Assembly: GCA_947448415.1 (NCBI GenBank)
Contig: CANFMT010000010.1
Span: 1-64,000 of the forward strand
DNA from: Burkholderiaceae bacterium
GTDB lineage: Bacteria; Pseudomonadota; Gammaproteobacteria; Burkholderiales; Burkholderiaceae
DNA length: 64,000 nucleotides
Reading direction: 5' to 3'
Shown: piece after piece, positions 1 through 12,323 of the stretch
Layout of the letters: every line of letters starts with the position of its first letter
Position numbering within the stretch: position 1 is the first letter of the stretch
Translations under genes and position numbers: made by a program
The notes under the pieces: model-generated
The model's database searches: none
Seen by the model: only the letters and a program-made list of their open reading frames with translations
Told to the model about the DNA's origin: nothing

Positions 1-21
1 ACTTTTTCCAACAGAGCTTAA

Positions 22-1686
<1,665 letters not shown>

Positions 1687-1694
1687 GAATTCTG

Positions 1695-3886
<2,192 letters not shown>

Positions 3887-3906
3887 TCCCTTAATTCACA
3901 AAGATT

Positions 3907-4212
3907 ATGCGGATCGTCATCTACTCCATGCTGGTATTGCTGATTGCAATCCAGTATCCGCTTTGGCTAGGAAAAGGTGGCTGGTTTAAGGTTTACGAGA
4001 TGGAAAAGCAAGTGGAGCTTCAAGAGGCTAAAAATAGCCTCTTAGCTTTACGTAATGCAAAACTATCCGGGGATGTTAAGGATCTAAAGGATGGCACAAG
4101 GGCTATTGAAGAGCGGGCCAGAGTAGAGCATGGCCTCATCAAAGAGGGGGAGTATTTTGTACAAATTTTGCCGGCAGATAAAACGCCCGCTACATCTGCT
4201 ACCAAACAATAA
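3907..4212 (+). CDS. ftsB: cell division protein FtsB
   Basis: Small bitopic inner-membrane protein that joins FtsL and FtsQ in the divisome. It has a short cytoplasmic start, one hydrophobic segment at about residues 4-20, then a charged heptad-like stretch (about residues 30-65) expected to form the periplasmic coiled coil shared with FtsL. The eno-ftsB pairing is conserved across proteobacteria and supports the call for a protein too short to be sure of on sequence alone. The length of 101 residues is typical. It ends 12 nt before the convergent hslO stop, with no strong terminator hairpin visible between them. Confidence 0.93.
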   Translation: MRIVIYSMLVLLIAIQYPLWLGKGGWFKVYEMEKQVELQEAKNSLLALRNAKLSGDVKDLKDGTRAIEERARVEHGLIKEGEYFVQILPADKTPATSATKQ

Positions 4213-4224
4213 AATTTAAAGTGT

Positions 4225-5190
4225 CTAGTGCCCTCTTGATGGCGGCCTAGTTGCATCACTAAGTAGGTCAGTTTTAAAAACTTGTAAACAATCTACCGCG
4301 TCAAACCGGTAGGGTTTTGCACAAAAGTCACATATCGTCTCAACAGCTCCCTGTTCCGCAAGGATACTTTGAACTTCTTCTTCACCAAGCATGCGTAGCA
4401 CGTCAGCAACTTTATTACGTGAGCAGCGGCAAGAAAAGTGAATTGGTCGTGCTGGAAAGCTACGAACACCGTTTTCTGTTGATTCCTCAAGGAATAAGCG
4501 CCTTAGAATGATCTCGGGAGAAAGGCTAAGCAGCTCATCTTGGGTGATGGTTTCGCCTAGCGTCTGAATACGTGACCAACCCTCTGCCGCAGATTGAGGG
4601 TCTAAATGTGCATGACCTCCTGAATCGGGAAGCCTCTGGAGCAACAGGCCTCCCACATGGGTATCGTTGGATGCAAGCCAAATACGAGTGTCCAGCTGCT
4701 CAGAGTTTTGCATATACAGTGCAATGGCCTCTGCCGCACTATTCACGGGCCTAATTACAGCCCCATGATGTTCCTGAAGAGCGACTATGCCTTGATAGGG
4801 CGGTTGTCCTGGTTCACGATTTGACGGGTCTAAGGTAATGACTAATTTCCCAGAATTTGAGGCGTCTAATAGCTCCCCTAAAGTGGCGTCAATACTAATC
4901 TGCGAAGGCTCTACAGATAACTTAACAGTAGCCCTCATTGATAAGTTGGAGGTGCATTCGACTACTAATAGCTGAATTGGGCCCTTGCTTTGAGCCTGAA
5001 TGATTAGGGTGCCATCAAATTTCAGGCTGGCACTAAGAAGGGTGGCCGCACCAACAAAATCGCCGAGAATGCGCCGCACTGCTGGAGGATCGTTTCTACG
5101 CTCCAAAACAGCCTGCCAGGCACTGCTAATTGATACAATTTCACCGCGCACTGGTGCGCCATCACACATAAAAACAAGCAATTCATTCAT
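4225..5190 (-). CDS. hslO: Hsp33 redox-regulated molecular chaperone
   Basis: Cytosolic holdase chaperone switched on by oxidation. The C-terminal zinc centre is visible as C254-x-C256 and C287-x-x-C290, the four cysteines that bind zinc when reduced and form disulfides under oxidative stress. The N-terminal two thirds matches the Hsp33 substrate-binding domain. The 321-residue length is slightly longer than the E. coli protein because of a short C-terminal tail. It is divergent from gltX with a 64-bp shared upstream region and convergent with ftsB. Confidence 0.95.
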   Translation of the reverse strand: MNELLVFMCDGAPVRGEIVSISSAWQAVLERRNDPPAVRRILGDFVGAATLLSASLKFDGTLIIQAQSKGPIQLLVVECTSNLSMRATVKLSVEPSQISIDATLGELLDASNSGKLVITLDPSNREPGQPPYQGIVALQEHHGAVIRPVNSAAEAIALYMQNSEQLDTRIWLASNDTHVGGLLLQRLPDSGGHAHLDPQSAAEGWSRIQTLGETITQDELLSLSPEIILRRLFLEESTENGVRSFPARPIHFSCRCSRNKVADVLRMLGEEEVQSILAEQGAVETICDFCAKPYRFDAVDCLQVFKTDLLSDATRPPSRGH

Positions 5191-5254
5191 ATCTCAAAGT
5201 ATCCACGTTTTTCAATATTCGCGCCAATTAACCTGACCTGAGATAATAGGGATT

Positions 5255-6652
5255 ATGCATATTCGTACACGTTTCGCCCCCAGTCCTACGGGCTTTATTC
5301 ATTTAGGCAATCTTCGCAGCGCACTATATCCATGGGCTTTTGCCCGTCGCAATAAGGGCGACTTTATTTTACGCATTGAAGATACCGATCTAGAGAGATC
5401 GACTCAAGAAGCGGTGGACGTCATTATTGAAGGCATGTCTTGGTTGGGTCTTGATTTGGACGAAGGCCCTATCTATCAAATGCAACGCATTGATCGTTAT
5501 CGTGAAGTGGTGAAGCAAATGCTGGACAAAGGGCTAGCTTACCCATGCTACATGAGTGAAGAAGATTTGAATAAGTTGCGCGATGAGCAGATGTCAAATA
5601 AGCAGAAACCTCGCTATAACTGCATGTGGAGGCCTGAGCCAGGAAAAACTTTGCCGCCAGTTCCCGAAGGAGTTCTTCCTGTTATCCGTTTTAAGAACCC
5701 AATTGGAGGTTCGGTTGTTTGGGATGACGCGGTTAAGGGACGGATTGAAATTAGCAATGAAGAGCTTGATGATTTGGTTATAGCTCGACCCGATGGAACC
5801 CCAACCTATAATTTTTGTGTAGTGGTGGATGATCTTGATATGAAGATTACTCACGTCATTCGTGGTGATGATCACGTCAATAACACGCCAAGACAAATTA
5901 ATATCATGAAGGCGCTAGGGGGCGAGACGCCAGTCTATGCCCATTTGCCTACCGTCTTAAATGACTCAGGCGAAAAAATGAGTAAGCGTAATGGCGCCAT
6001 GAGTGTGCGCGATTACCAAAAGGCAGGATATTTACCAGAGGCCATCTTAAATTACTTAGCGCGCTTAGGATGGTCCCACGGCGATGCAGAGGTTTTTACT
6101 AAAGAGCAATTTGTTGATTGGTTCGATTTGGATAGTCTAGGCCGTTCACCGGCACAACATAATCCTGAAAAATTACTTTGGTTAAATCATCAATACATCC
6201 AGAATGCCGATCCAGTTAAATTAGCTCAAGCAACTGAACCATTTGCTCATGAGCTTGGAATTGATACTCAGAAGGGTGTCGACTTTGTTCAAGTGGTTGA
6301 CCTTCTGAAAGGTCGAGCCAATACATTGATTGAGATTGCGGAAGGGGCTAAATTATTTTATTTGCCCGCCCCAAATTTCACGGCTCAACAGATTGCAGAA
6401 AATATCCCCGAGAACATTGTTCCCGCATTAAAAGATCTGATATTGGCCATACAGAATGCTGAGCCAAATAAAGAGGGATATAGCGCAGCTTTTAAGCGGG
6501 TTTTAGCTTCCCATCAACTCAAAATGCCTGCTCTTGCTATGCCCGTCAGATATGCATTATTTGCCACGACCCAAACCCCAGCCATTGATTCTGTACTGGT
6601 TGTTTTGGGTAAAGATGAGGCGGTGGAAAGGCTTTCCAAGGTGGTTCAATAA
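5255..6652 (+). CDS. gltX: glutamate--tRNA ligase
   Basis: Charges tRNA-Glu with glutamate. Class I synthetase motifs are clear: HLGN (HIGH box) at residues 17-20 and KMSKR at 241-245, with the catalytic Rossmann domain before and a helical anticodon-binding domain after. The 465-residue length is normal for the discriminating or ordinary bacterial enzyme. Its own substrate tRNA-Glu(UUC) is encoded less than 200 bp downstream on the same strand, after tRNA-Ala. A candidate promoter for the tRNAs overlaps its stop region, so the tRNAs need not be cotranscribed with it. Confidence 0.97.
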   Translation: MHIRTRFAPSPTGFIHLGNLRSALYPWAFARRNKGDFILRIEDTDLERSTQEAVDVIIEGMSWLGLDLDEGPIYQMQRIDRYREVVKQMLDKGLAYPCYMSEEDLNKLRDEQMSNKQKPRYNCMWRPEPGKTLPPVPEGVLPVIRFKNPIGGSVVWDDAVKGRIEISNEELDDLVIARPDGTPTYNFCVVVDDLDMKITHVIRGDDHVNNTPRQINIMKALGGETPVYAHLPTVLNDSGEKMSKRNGAMSVRDYQKAGYLPEAILNYLARLGWSHGDAEVFTKEQFVDWFDLDSLGRSPAQHNPEKLLWLNHQYIQNADPVKLAQATEPFAHELGIDTQKGVDFVQVVDLLKGRANTLIEIAEGAKLFYLPAPNFTAQQIAENIPENIVPALKDLILAIQNAEPNKEGYSAAFKRVLASHQLKMPALAMPVRYALFATTQTPAIDSVLVVLGKDEAVERLSKVVQ

Positions 6653-6657
6653 GCAAT

Positions 6658-6687
6658 TTGCGCACTTGCACAAAAATAGGCTAAAAT
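6658..6687 (+). promoter_or_regulatory. candidate sigma70 promoter for the tRNA-Ala/Glu/Asp operon
   Basis: TTGCGC at 6658-6663 and TAAAAT at 6682-6687 are separated by 18 bp and lie about 45 bp before the first tRNA. This is a match to the consensus by eye only; the -35 box departs from TTGACA at two positions. Confidence 0.4.
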
Positions 6688-6730
6688 CTTGGATTGTTTT
6701 GAGTGTCTTGTAGTTTTATCGCGAGATTTC

Positions 6731-6806
<76 letters not shown>

Positions 6807-6839
6807 AGGAACTCAAAAAAGAGTTTTGCAGTAGTCCAG

Positions 6840-6915
6840 GTCCCCATCGTCTAGAGGCCTAGGACATCACCCTTTCACGGTGAGTACGGGGGTTCGAATC
6901 CCCCTGGGGACGCCA
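6840..6915 (+). tRNA. tRNA-Glu (anticodon UUC)
   Basis: Cloverleaf of 76 nt with perfect acceptor stem GTCCCCA/TGGGGAC, anticodon arm TCACC-CTTTCAC-GGTGA giving TTC, and encoded GCCA end. It is the substrate of the gltX product encoded just upstream. Confidence 0.96.
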
Positions 6916-6968
6916 GATTCTTCTGGTAGTTGTAAAGATGTATGATGTTGCGTTACTCGATGTATTTT

Positions 6969-7045
6969 GGAGCGGTAGTTCAGTTGGTTAGAATATCGGC
7001 CTGTCACGCCGAGGGTCGCGGGTTCGAGTCCCGTCCGTTCCGCCA
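6969..7045 (+). tRNA. tRNA-Asp (anticodon GUC)
   Basis: Cloverleaf of 77 nt with acceptor GGAGCGG/CCGTTCC, anticodon arm TCGGC-CTGTCAC-GCCGA giving GTC, T arm GCGGG-TTCGAGT-CCCGT and encoded GCCA. Third and last of the run; a terminator follows 65 bp later. Confidence 0.96.
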
Positions 7046-7106
7046 AGTCAATAGGTATTGCAAGGGTTTGTGACAAACAAACGCCCTTGTTACCAAAAGT
7101 GTTACC

Positions 7107-7131
7107 AAAAACCACCTTCGGGTGGTTTTTT
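7107..7131 (+). terminator. Rho-independent terminator after the tRNA run
   Basis: Stem AACCACC / GGTGGTT around a TTCG tetraloop, followed by six T. The ideal shape and its place 65 bp after tRNA-Asp mark the end of the tRNA transcript. A direct repeat of GTTACCAAAA (7089-7098 and 7101-7110) lies immediately before it. Confidence 0.9.
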
Positions 7132-7282
7132 ATTGCCTGAATCATTAAACTTAAATTGAGGATTTGCTGCTTTTTTTCATTCGAGAAATAAGTCTACGCA
7201 ATTTGGGTGGATTTATTATTGATTTTGAGTAATATGAACTCATCATCTCGAGCATGACTTAACCTTCTTACGGGAGAGTGGA

Positions 7283-8068
7283 ATGAAGATAACTGCAGAC
7301 ATTACTATAAAAGTGGCAGCACTGTCGCTTACGTTGCTACTTAGCATGACGCCGGCCTTGGCCGACCAAAAAGTTGGCCTGACGGATCCCTGTCCAATCA
7401 AGATTGAGAATTGGCGTGGCAAGGCATTCTACGAAATTCTGTTCATGAACCGGCAGACCAACGGCAGCGGGATTGGCTACTACTACAATTCTCTTGGCAA
7501 AGACCTTGAGGCACCCAACGACGTAATGGATGCGCGCTTCCGTGCACTAAATGCAGATGAATTGAAAAAGAAATACGGGAGCGATGGAGTCCTCTTTAAT
7601 GGTCCGCGCCGTCTCGTAGCGAACAGCATCACAGGTACGGCCTGGGATGGCTGCAAGGAGAGGGTGATCTCCACGATCCCCTTACGCGTGCTAGGCCTCT
7701 TCGAAACCCCTGACCTGAGCAAGGCCGTCACCGGGACTCTGCCTTCCTATAAGGTGCTGGTGTCTAAGCGAACTAATACCTTTTTCTTCAATGCAGGCGA
7801 AACGGTATATGAGTTAATCACCCCAGAAGGCGCTGTGTACACCATGTTCAGTTTGTCCTTGAAGATTGATCCCAAGAACACCATCGAAAGCCTGCCCACC
7901 CTTGGTAAGCGCCTGACCTTGCCAGACGGATGGAAGTTTAGATCTCGCAAGTTAGACAAGGACATGACTTTGACGTCGACTGCTGATTCCAACCCGCCTA
8001 ACACCATCGTTCTTGACCAGCTGGAAGGCAACTACCAATACAACGCTGGCGCCAGCGCAAAAAAGTAG
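7283..8068 (+). CDS. secreted protein of unknown function
   Basis: A 261-residue protein with an N-terminal signal peptide: a charged start, hydrophobic core near residues 10-24 and an Ala-x-Ala cleavage site before DQKVG. No enzyme motif was recognised. The C-terminal part has LPTLGKRLTLPDGW, a Leu-Asp-rich strand pattern and VLDQLEGNYQ, which recalls from memory a group of uncharacterised secreted proteins; this is a weak recollection. A strong ribosome-binding site (GGGAG) lies about 7 nt before the ATG. Hand counts give about 61% GC at 7621-7740, far above the roughly 40% of neighbouring genes, so recent acquisition is likely. The gene sits directly downstream of a tRNA cluster, a common insertion spot. 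Confidence 0.85.
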   Translation: MKITADITIKVAALSLTLLLSMTPALADQKVGLTDPCPIKIENWRGKAFYEILFMNRQTNGSGIGYYYNSLGKDLEAPNDVMDARFRALNADELKKKYGSDGVLFNGPRRLVANSITGTAWDGCKERVISTIPLRVLGLFETPDLSKAVTGTLPSYKVLVSKRTNTFFFNAGETVYELITPEGAVYTMFSLSLKIDPKNTIESLPTLGKRLTLPDGWKFRSRKLDKDMTLTSTADSNPPNTIVLDQLEGNYQYNAGASAKK

Positions 8069-8195
8069 TGCATTAGTGACCGGTAGTAACGATTTAGGTT
8101 TGCTCTGCGTTTGCCTACCACGTGATGAGGGTGGGTGACGCGCCTTGCGTGCAGGGGAGTTAATTATATTGCTTGAGAAAAAGAGGGCTGGCTTC

Positions 8196-9677
8196 ATGAA
8201 AAATCGCCAAATTTCAGCTTTTATTGCATTAGTCATTGCTGCCATCGTGGCAGTAATGAGTGTTGGATGTGGCAATAAGAGTGATGCCGTTTCGCAAGCG
8301 GAAAAGAAAGATACCGTAGCGGGCATTCCTGTGCCAAGCCTTGAAGAGACAAAGTTGATTGCAGAAGAAGGATTCATCTACGGTCTTCCTATCGTCATGA
8401 ACTATGCAGTCATGTACGACTACGCGATTGATCGCGATTCAGGACAGTTCAAAGCCCCCTTTAATAAAATCAATAATGAGGCGCGTGTCTTTACCTATAA
8501 AGATACGGCAGTAGTTTCACCCAATAGTGATACTCCTTATTCGATTGTTTTTATGGATTTGAGATCAGAGCCAATGGTGTTGTCGGTGCCTGCAGTAGAT
8601 AAAAAGCGTTATTACGCAGTGATGTTGTGCGATGGTAATACGTTTAATTATGGTTATATCGGTAGCCGTGCTACTGGCAATGAGGCTGGCGACTATATGG
8701 TGGTTGGGCCCGATTGGCAGGGTGAAACACCTGCGGGTATTAAAAAAGTCTTTCGTTCATCAACTCAATTTTCTGCAGCAATTTATCGCACTCAACTTTT
8801 CAGTGCAGCAGATATGCCCAATGTAGTTAAGGTGCAAAGTGGATACAAAGCACAAGCACTTTCGGCTTATCTCAAACAACCTGCTCCAGCTTCTGCCCCA
8901 AATATTGATTTTCCAAAGGTCAATAAGGAGTTGGTGAAAAACAATTTCTTCGAATATCTAAGCTTTGCGCTTCAGTACGCACCAGCCGGACCTGAGGAAA
9001 ATGCCATCCGCGAAAAATTGGCAAGCATCGGTATCGGACCTGGCAGAAAGTTTGAGTTCAAAGATCTCTCGGCCGAACACAAAGCTGCAATCCTTTTAGC
9101 CATGAAGGAGGGTGAAGAGAAGATAGAAAAAATGGCTGCAAATGGCGGTAAAGACTTTAATGGGTGGAGAGTGGGTGGCCTAGCTGGTGGGGATCGTGCT
9201 TTCTTCAATGGTGATTGGCTAAAAAGAGCTGCTGTTGCAAAAGCCGGTATCTATGCAAACGATTCTGTTGAAGCCATGTATCCATTAACTCGCATGGATA
9301 GCCAAGGAGAAATGCTAGATGATAGCAAGCACAATTACACGCTCACTTTTGCAAAGGATCAACTTCCACCGGTGAATGCATTTTGGTCTATCACGATCTA
9401 CGATAGCAAGACGCAACTCTTAATCGAAAATCCAATCAATCGCTATCTGATTAACTCTTCAATGTTACCGGGGTTGAAGAAGAATGCTGATGGATCGGTA
9501 ACGATCTACATTCAAAACAAACCGCCAGGTAAATCGATAGAAGCAAATTGGCTGCCAGCACCTAATGGTCCAGCCTATATTGTGATGCGACTTTACTGGC
9601 CAAAAGAGACTCCTCCATCCATATTGCCGCCAGGTGAGGGCGATTGGAAGCCCCCCGGAATTGTTTTGGTGAACTAA
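8196..9677 (+). CDS. DUF1254/DUF1214 domain lipoprotein
   Basis: The product has an N-terminal DUF1254 domain (about residues 40-165, with the GFIYGLP start and the YTYKD-type core followed by SPNSDTPYS) and a C-terminal DUF1214 domain (about the last 110 residues, with FWSITIYD and RLYWPK). Proteins with this pair are widespread, usually exported, and of unsettled function. The ATG at 8196 is chosen over an upstream in-frame codon at 8145 because it has an AGAGG site 8 nt before it and opens a signal peptide ending in SVGC, a borderline lipobox. The gene is about 130 bp after the GC-rich secreted gene, but its own composition (about 42% GC at 8881-8940) looks native. Confidence 0.9.
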   Translation: MKNRQISAFIALVIAAIVAVMSVGCGNKSDAVSQAEKKDTVAGIPVPSLEETKLIAEEGFIYGLPIVMNYAVMYDYAIDRDSGQFKAPFNKINNEARVFTYKDTAVVSPNSDTPYSIVFMDLRSEPMVLSVPAVDKKRYYAVMLCDGNTFNYGYIGSRATGNEAGDYMVVGPDWQGETPAGIKKVFRSSTQFSAAIYRTQLFSAADMPNVVKVQSGYKAQALSAYLKQPAPASAPNIDFPKVNKELVKNNFFEYLSFALQYAPAGPEENAIREKLASIGIGPGRKFEFKDLSAEHKAAILLAMKEGEEKIEKMAANGGKDFNGWRVGGLAGGDRAFFNGDWLKRAAVAKAGIYANDSVEAMYPLTRMDSQGEMLDDSKHNYTLTFAKDQLPPVNAFWSITIYDSKTQLLIENPINRYLINSSMLPGLKKNADGSVTIYIQNKPPGKSIEANWLPAPNGPAYIVMRLYWPKETPPSILPPGEGDWKPPGIVLVN

Positions 9678-9709
9678 CTTACTTCGCCCCCGGAATTATG
9701 TATAACCGC

Positions 9710-9798
9710 TGCGACGGGCGAGATTCGAACTCGCGAGCAATAATTTAAAAGTCCTCTAGCAGAGGTGCTGTCTGCCAAAGCCAATTAGCACCAACCGC
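9710..9798 (-). pseudogene. degenerate class II tRNA-like sequence
   Basis: Reading the minus strand, 89 nt resemble a class II tRNA (Leu or Ser type). GCGGTTG can pair with CCGTCGC at six of seven positions as an acceptor stem. GGTGCT...AGCACC makes a D-like arm, and GCGAG-TTCGAAT-CTCGC is a perfect T arm. The would-be anticodon arm CCTCT-GCT-AGAGG leaves only a three-base loop, or a five-base loop with four pairs, and there is no encoded CCA, whereas all five intact tRNAs here encode CCA. Length suits a long variable arm. It is best read as a decayed tRNA; a functional odd tRNA cannot be excluded by eye. Confidence 0.45.
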
Positions 9799-9815
9799 TA
9801 GTTACGGTAAGATAT

Positions 9816-9846
9816 TAAAAAGCCTCCCTTATTGGGAGGCTTTTTT
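9816..9846. terminator. bidirectional terminator
   Basis: AAAAAGCCTCCC, a five-base loop, then GGGAGGCTTTTTT. With A-runs on one side and T-runs on the other it can stop transcripts from both directions: the DUF1254 gene on the plus strand and the 197-codon gene on the minus strand. Confidence 0.85.
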
Positions 9847-9871
9847 CATTGCAATAAAGCTAATTTGTTAC

Positions 9872-10465
9872 TTATTTCTTGGGTGCAGTAATTGAGGCGG
9901 CCATCGCATCGTAGTAAATCACCTTTACCTGCTCACCAACATTAACGTCAGCGAGTAAGGCCGGATTCTTTACAGTAACAGTCGTAATCTTTCCGCTAGG
10001 ACCTTTTACAGAAACTAACTTTTTCTCCCGATTAACATCAACAATATCAGCGATGATTGTTGTGGTGTTGGTGATTTTTTCTGAAGGCTTTTCATTTGCT
10101 TTTGATTTAGAAACGGTATTGGTTTCAACTTTGCTACGAATACCATCACTCTTGGTTTTAATAAGTTCAATAGCTACAGCCAATTCATAACTTACATTGA
10201 CTCGATCACCCTTTTTAATTTGGTCAAAATTAGTGATTTCAGGCCCTGCAACAAACTTAGAAGTACCTTCTTTATTTTTAAAGGTAATGGTGCGTGATTT
10301 TTTATCAACCTTAACCACTTCACCCTCATAGAGTTGGTAGCGATTATCGGTAACAGCTGCGTCTATTACCACCGGCTTATTTGTGCCAGTCTGTGCAATT
10401 GCAATAGAAGAGCTTGCTAATAATGCAGCTAAAAGAAGGTTAATTGGGGTGAATTTGATATTCAT
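9872..10465 (-). CDS. secreted protein with two similar beta-rich modules
   Basis: A 197-residue protein with a signal peptide (cleavage expected after AIAIAQ near residue 25). Two stretches, about residues 47-100 and 137-192, follow the same plan: a start like GEVVKVDKKSRTITFK or ADIVDVNREKKLVSVK, a middle with a GPS/GTS turn, then a conserved end GDRVNVSYELAVAIE or GEQVKVIYYDAMAASI. This is an internal duplication joined by a Lys/Ser/Asn-rich linker. The pattern suggests a small barrel or OB-like fold, periplasmic, function unknown. It is divergent from hyi and ends at a bidirectional terminator. Confidence 0.85.
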   Translation of the reverse strand: MNIKFTPINLLLAALLASSSIAIAQTGTNKPVVIDAAVTDNRYQLYEGEVVKVDKKSRTITFKNKEGTSKFVAGPEITNFDQIKKGDRVNVSYELAVAIELIKTKSDGIRSKVETNTVSKSKANEKPSEKITNTTTIIADIVDVNREKKLVSVKGPSGKITTVTVKNPALLADVNVGEQVKVIYYDAMAASITAPKK

Positions 10466-10605
10466 TATTTTCCTTATATATAAATACTCACAGCTTTAAT
10501 ATTAGCCTACTTTATGGGTATTGCAGCTAGGTAATGGACGCAAACCTTAAAAGACGTTCTTTGTTAATATCTTTGAGTCTTGAATTAAACATTAAAAGGT
10601 TTTAA

Positions 10606-11382
10606 ATGCCCCAATTTGCTGCCAATCTCACAATGCTCTTTAATGAAGTTGCCTTTATCGATCGCTTTCAAAAAGCATCTCAATCTGGCTTTAAGGCTGT
10701 TGAATTTCTATTTCCTTATGCTTATAAAGCTGAGGATATTAAGCAGAAATTAGATCAACATCATTTACAGCTTGTTCTGCATAATTTACCGGCCGGTGAT
10801 TGGGATGCTGGAGAGCGTGGAATAGCTTGTTTGCCGCATAGAACAAAAGAGTTTAGGGACGGTGTTAACAAGGCTATTGAGTATGCAAAGATTTTGGGGG
10901 TATCCCAGTTAAATTGTCTTGCTGGAAAAGCGCCAAATGACGTGGATAATAAAATTCTTCACGATACCTTTGTAAAGAATCTTCAGTTTGCCGCTTCTGA
11001 GCTCAAGAAGGTTGATATCAAATTGCTTATTGAGCCAATTAATACTTTTGATATTCCCGGTTTCTTTTTGAACAAAACAAAGCAAGCAATTGAAATCTTG
11101 GACGAAGTTGGCGCTGATAATGCCTATGTTCAATACGACATTTATCATGCCCAACGCATGGAAGGTGAGCTTTGCAATACCATTGAGCAGAATTTATCTC
11201 GAATTGCTCATATTCAATTGGCTGATAACCCAGGTCGCAATGAGCCCGGAACTGGTGAGATTAATTATGTTCATTTATTTCAATTTCTTGATCGCATAGG
11301 CTATAAAGGTTGGATAGGGTGTGAATATAAGCCCGCTACCACAACGGAAGCAGGCCTAGGTTGGATAAATGCGCTGAAGTAA
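10606..11382 (+). CDS. hyi: hydroxypyruvate isomerase
   Basis: Interconverts hydroxypyruvate and tartronate semialdehyde in the cytosol. The 258-residue protein has the xylose-isomerase-like TIM barrel with the family motifs AANLTMLFNE at the start, KAVEFLFPY near residue 27, HNLPAGDWDAGERG near residue 62, LLIEPIN near residue 145 and HIQLADNPGRNEPGTGEI near residue 205. The glxR gene follows 33 nt later and would reduce the tartronate semialdehyde it forms, giving D-glycerate. No gcl glyoxylate carboligase is in the window. An AAAAGG site precedes the ATG. Confidence 0.95.
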   Translation: MPQFAANLTMLFNEVAFIDRFQKASQSGFKAVEFLFPYAYKAEDIKQKLDQHHLQLVLHNLPAGDWDAGERGIACLPHRTKEFRDGVNKAIEYAKILGVSQLNCLAGKAPNDVDNKILHDTFVKNLQFAASELKKVDIKLLIEPINTFDIPGFFLNKTKQAIEILDEVGADNAYVQYDIYHAQRMEGELCNTIEQNLSRIAHIQLADNPGRNEPGTGEINYVHLFQFLDRIGYKGWIGCEYKPATTTEAGLGWINALK

Positions 11383-11415
11383 GACAATCATTATTTAAAG
11401 TTTCTTGGAGACGTT

Positions 11416-12315
11416 ATGAGTAATAAATTAAAACTTGGTTTTGTAGGTCTTGGAATCATGGGCGGACCTATGGCGGGTCATTTGGTGGCGGCAGGCAATG
11501 ATGTGTTTGTTAATACACGCAGTAAAGTTCCCGCTGAGCTAGCATCTTCCTCTGCTACTCAATGCACAAGCCCGCAAGAAGTCGCTGAGAATGCTGACAT
11601 TATTTTCATCATGGTTCCAGATACGCCAGATGTTGAGAAGGTTTTGTTTGGAGAAAGAGGCATTGCACTAGGCCTCACCAAAGGCAAAGTTGTCGTTGAC
11701 ATGAGCTCCATATCTCCGATTGCCACAAAGGATTTTGCTAGCAAGATAAATGCTTTAGGTTGTGACTATTTGGATGCGCCAGTTTCAGGTGGTGAAGTTG
11801 GCGCTAAGAATGCGACACTGTCCATCATGGTTGGGGGCAGTGAGTCTGTTTTTGAAAAGGTAAAGCCTATTTTTGAGTTAATGGGAAAAAATATTAATTT
11901 GGTTGGCGAAAATGGCGACGGTCAAACTGCCAAGGTGGCTAATCAAATTATTGTTGCGCTCAATATTGAGGCTGTAGCCGAGGCACTTCTCTTTGCATCT
12001 AAGGCTGGTGCAGATCCCGCTAAGGTTCGCCAAGCCCTTATGGGTGGATTTGCAGCCTCCAAAATCTTAGAGGTTCATGGGGAAAGAATGATCAAGCGCA
12101 CTTTCGATCCTGGATTCAGAATTGAACTTCACCAGAAGGATTTAAATCTAGCTTTAGATAGCGCGCGTGCTTTGGGGGTATCGCTTCCGAATACTGCCAG
12201 CGCACAAGAGCTCTTTAATTCTTGTGCTGCACATGGTGGCAAATCTTGGGATCACTCAGCAATGGTTAGAGCATTAGAAAAGCAAGCCAATTTTGAAATC
12301 GGGCAAAAGGCCTAA
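11416..12315 (+). CDS. glxR: 2-hydroxy-3-oxopropionate (tartronate semialdehyde) reductase
   Basis: Beta-hydroxyacid dehydrogenase that reduces tartronate semialdehyde to D-glycerate with NAD(P)H. It shows the Rossmann motif GFVGLGIMGGPMAGHL at residues 8-23, the substrate loop DAPVSGGEVGA near residue 122, and the catalytic lysine in GQTAKVANQI near residue 175. The 299-residue length is standard. The start has a TTGGAGA site. It pairs with hyi in a glycerate-pathway operon, and the yqiA gene follows 8 nt later, so all three may be cotranscribed. Confidence 0.94.
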   Translation: MSNKLKLGFVGLGIMGGPMAGHLVAAGNDVFVNTRSKVPAELASSSATQCTSPQEVAENADIIFIMVPDTPDVEKVLFGERGIALGLTKGKVVVDMSSISPIATKDFASKINALGCDYLDAPVSGGEVGAKNATLSIMVGGSESVFEKVKPIFELMGKNINLVGENGDGQTAKVANQIIVALNIEAVAEALLFASKAGADPAKVRQALMGGFAASKILEVHGERMIKRTFDPGFRIELHQKDLNLALDSARALGVSLPNTASAQELFNSCAAHGGKSWDHSAMVRALEKQANFEIGQKA

Positions 12316-12323
12316 GGAAGAAT

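Noticed and set aside
6867..7145. 92-codon minus-strand frame with RTGLEPATLGVTGRYSN
   Set aside because: It is the antisense reading of tRNA-Glu and tRNA-Asp; this peptide is a well-known false protein from tRNA genes.
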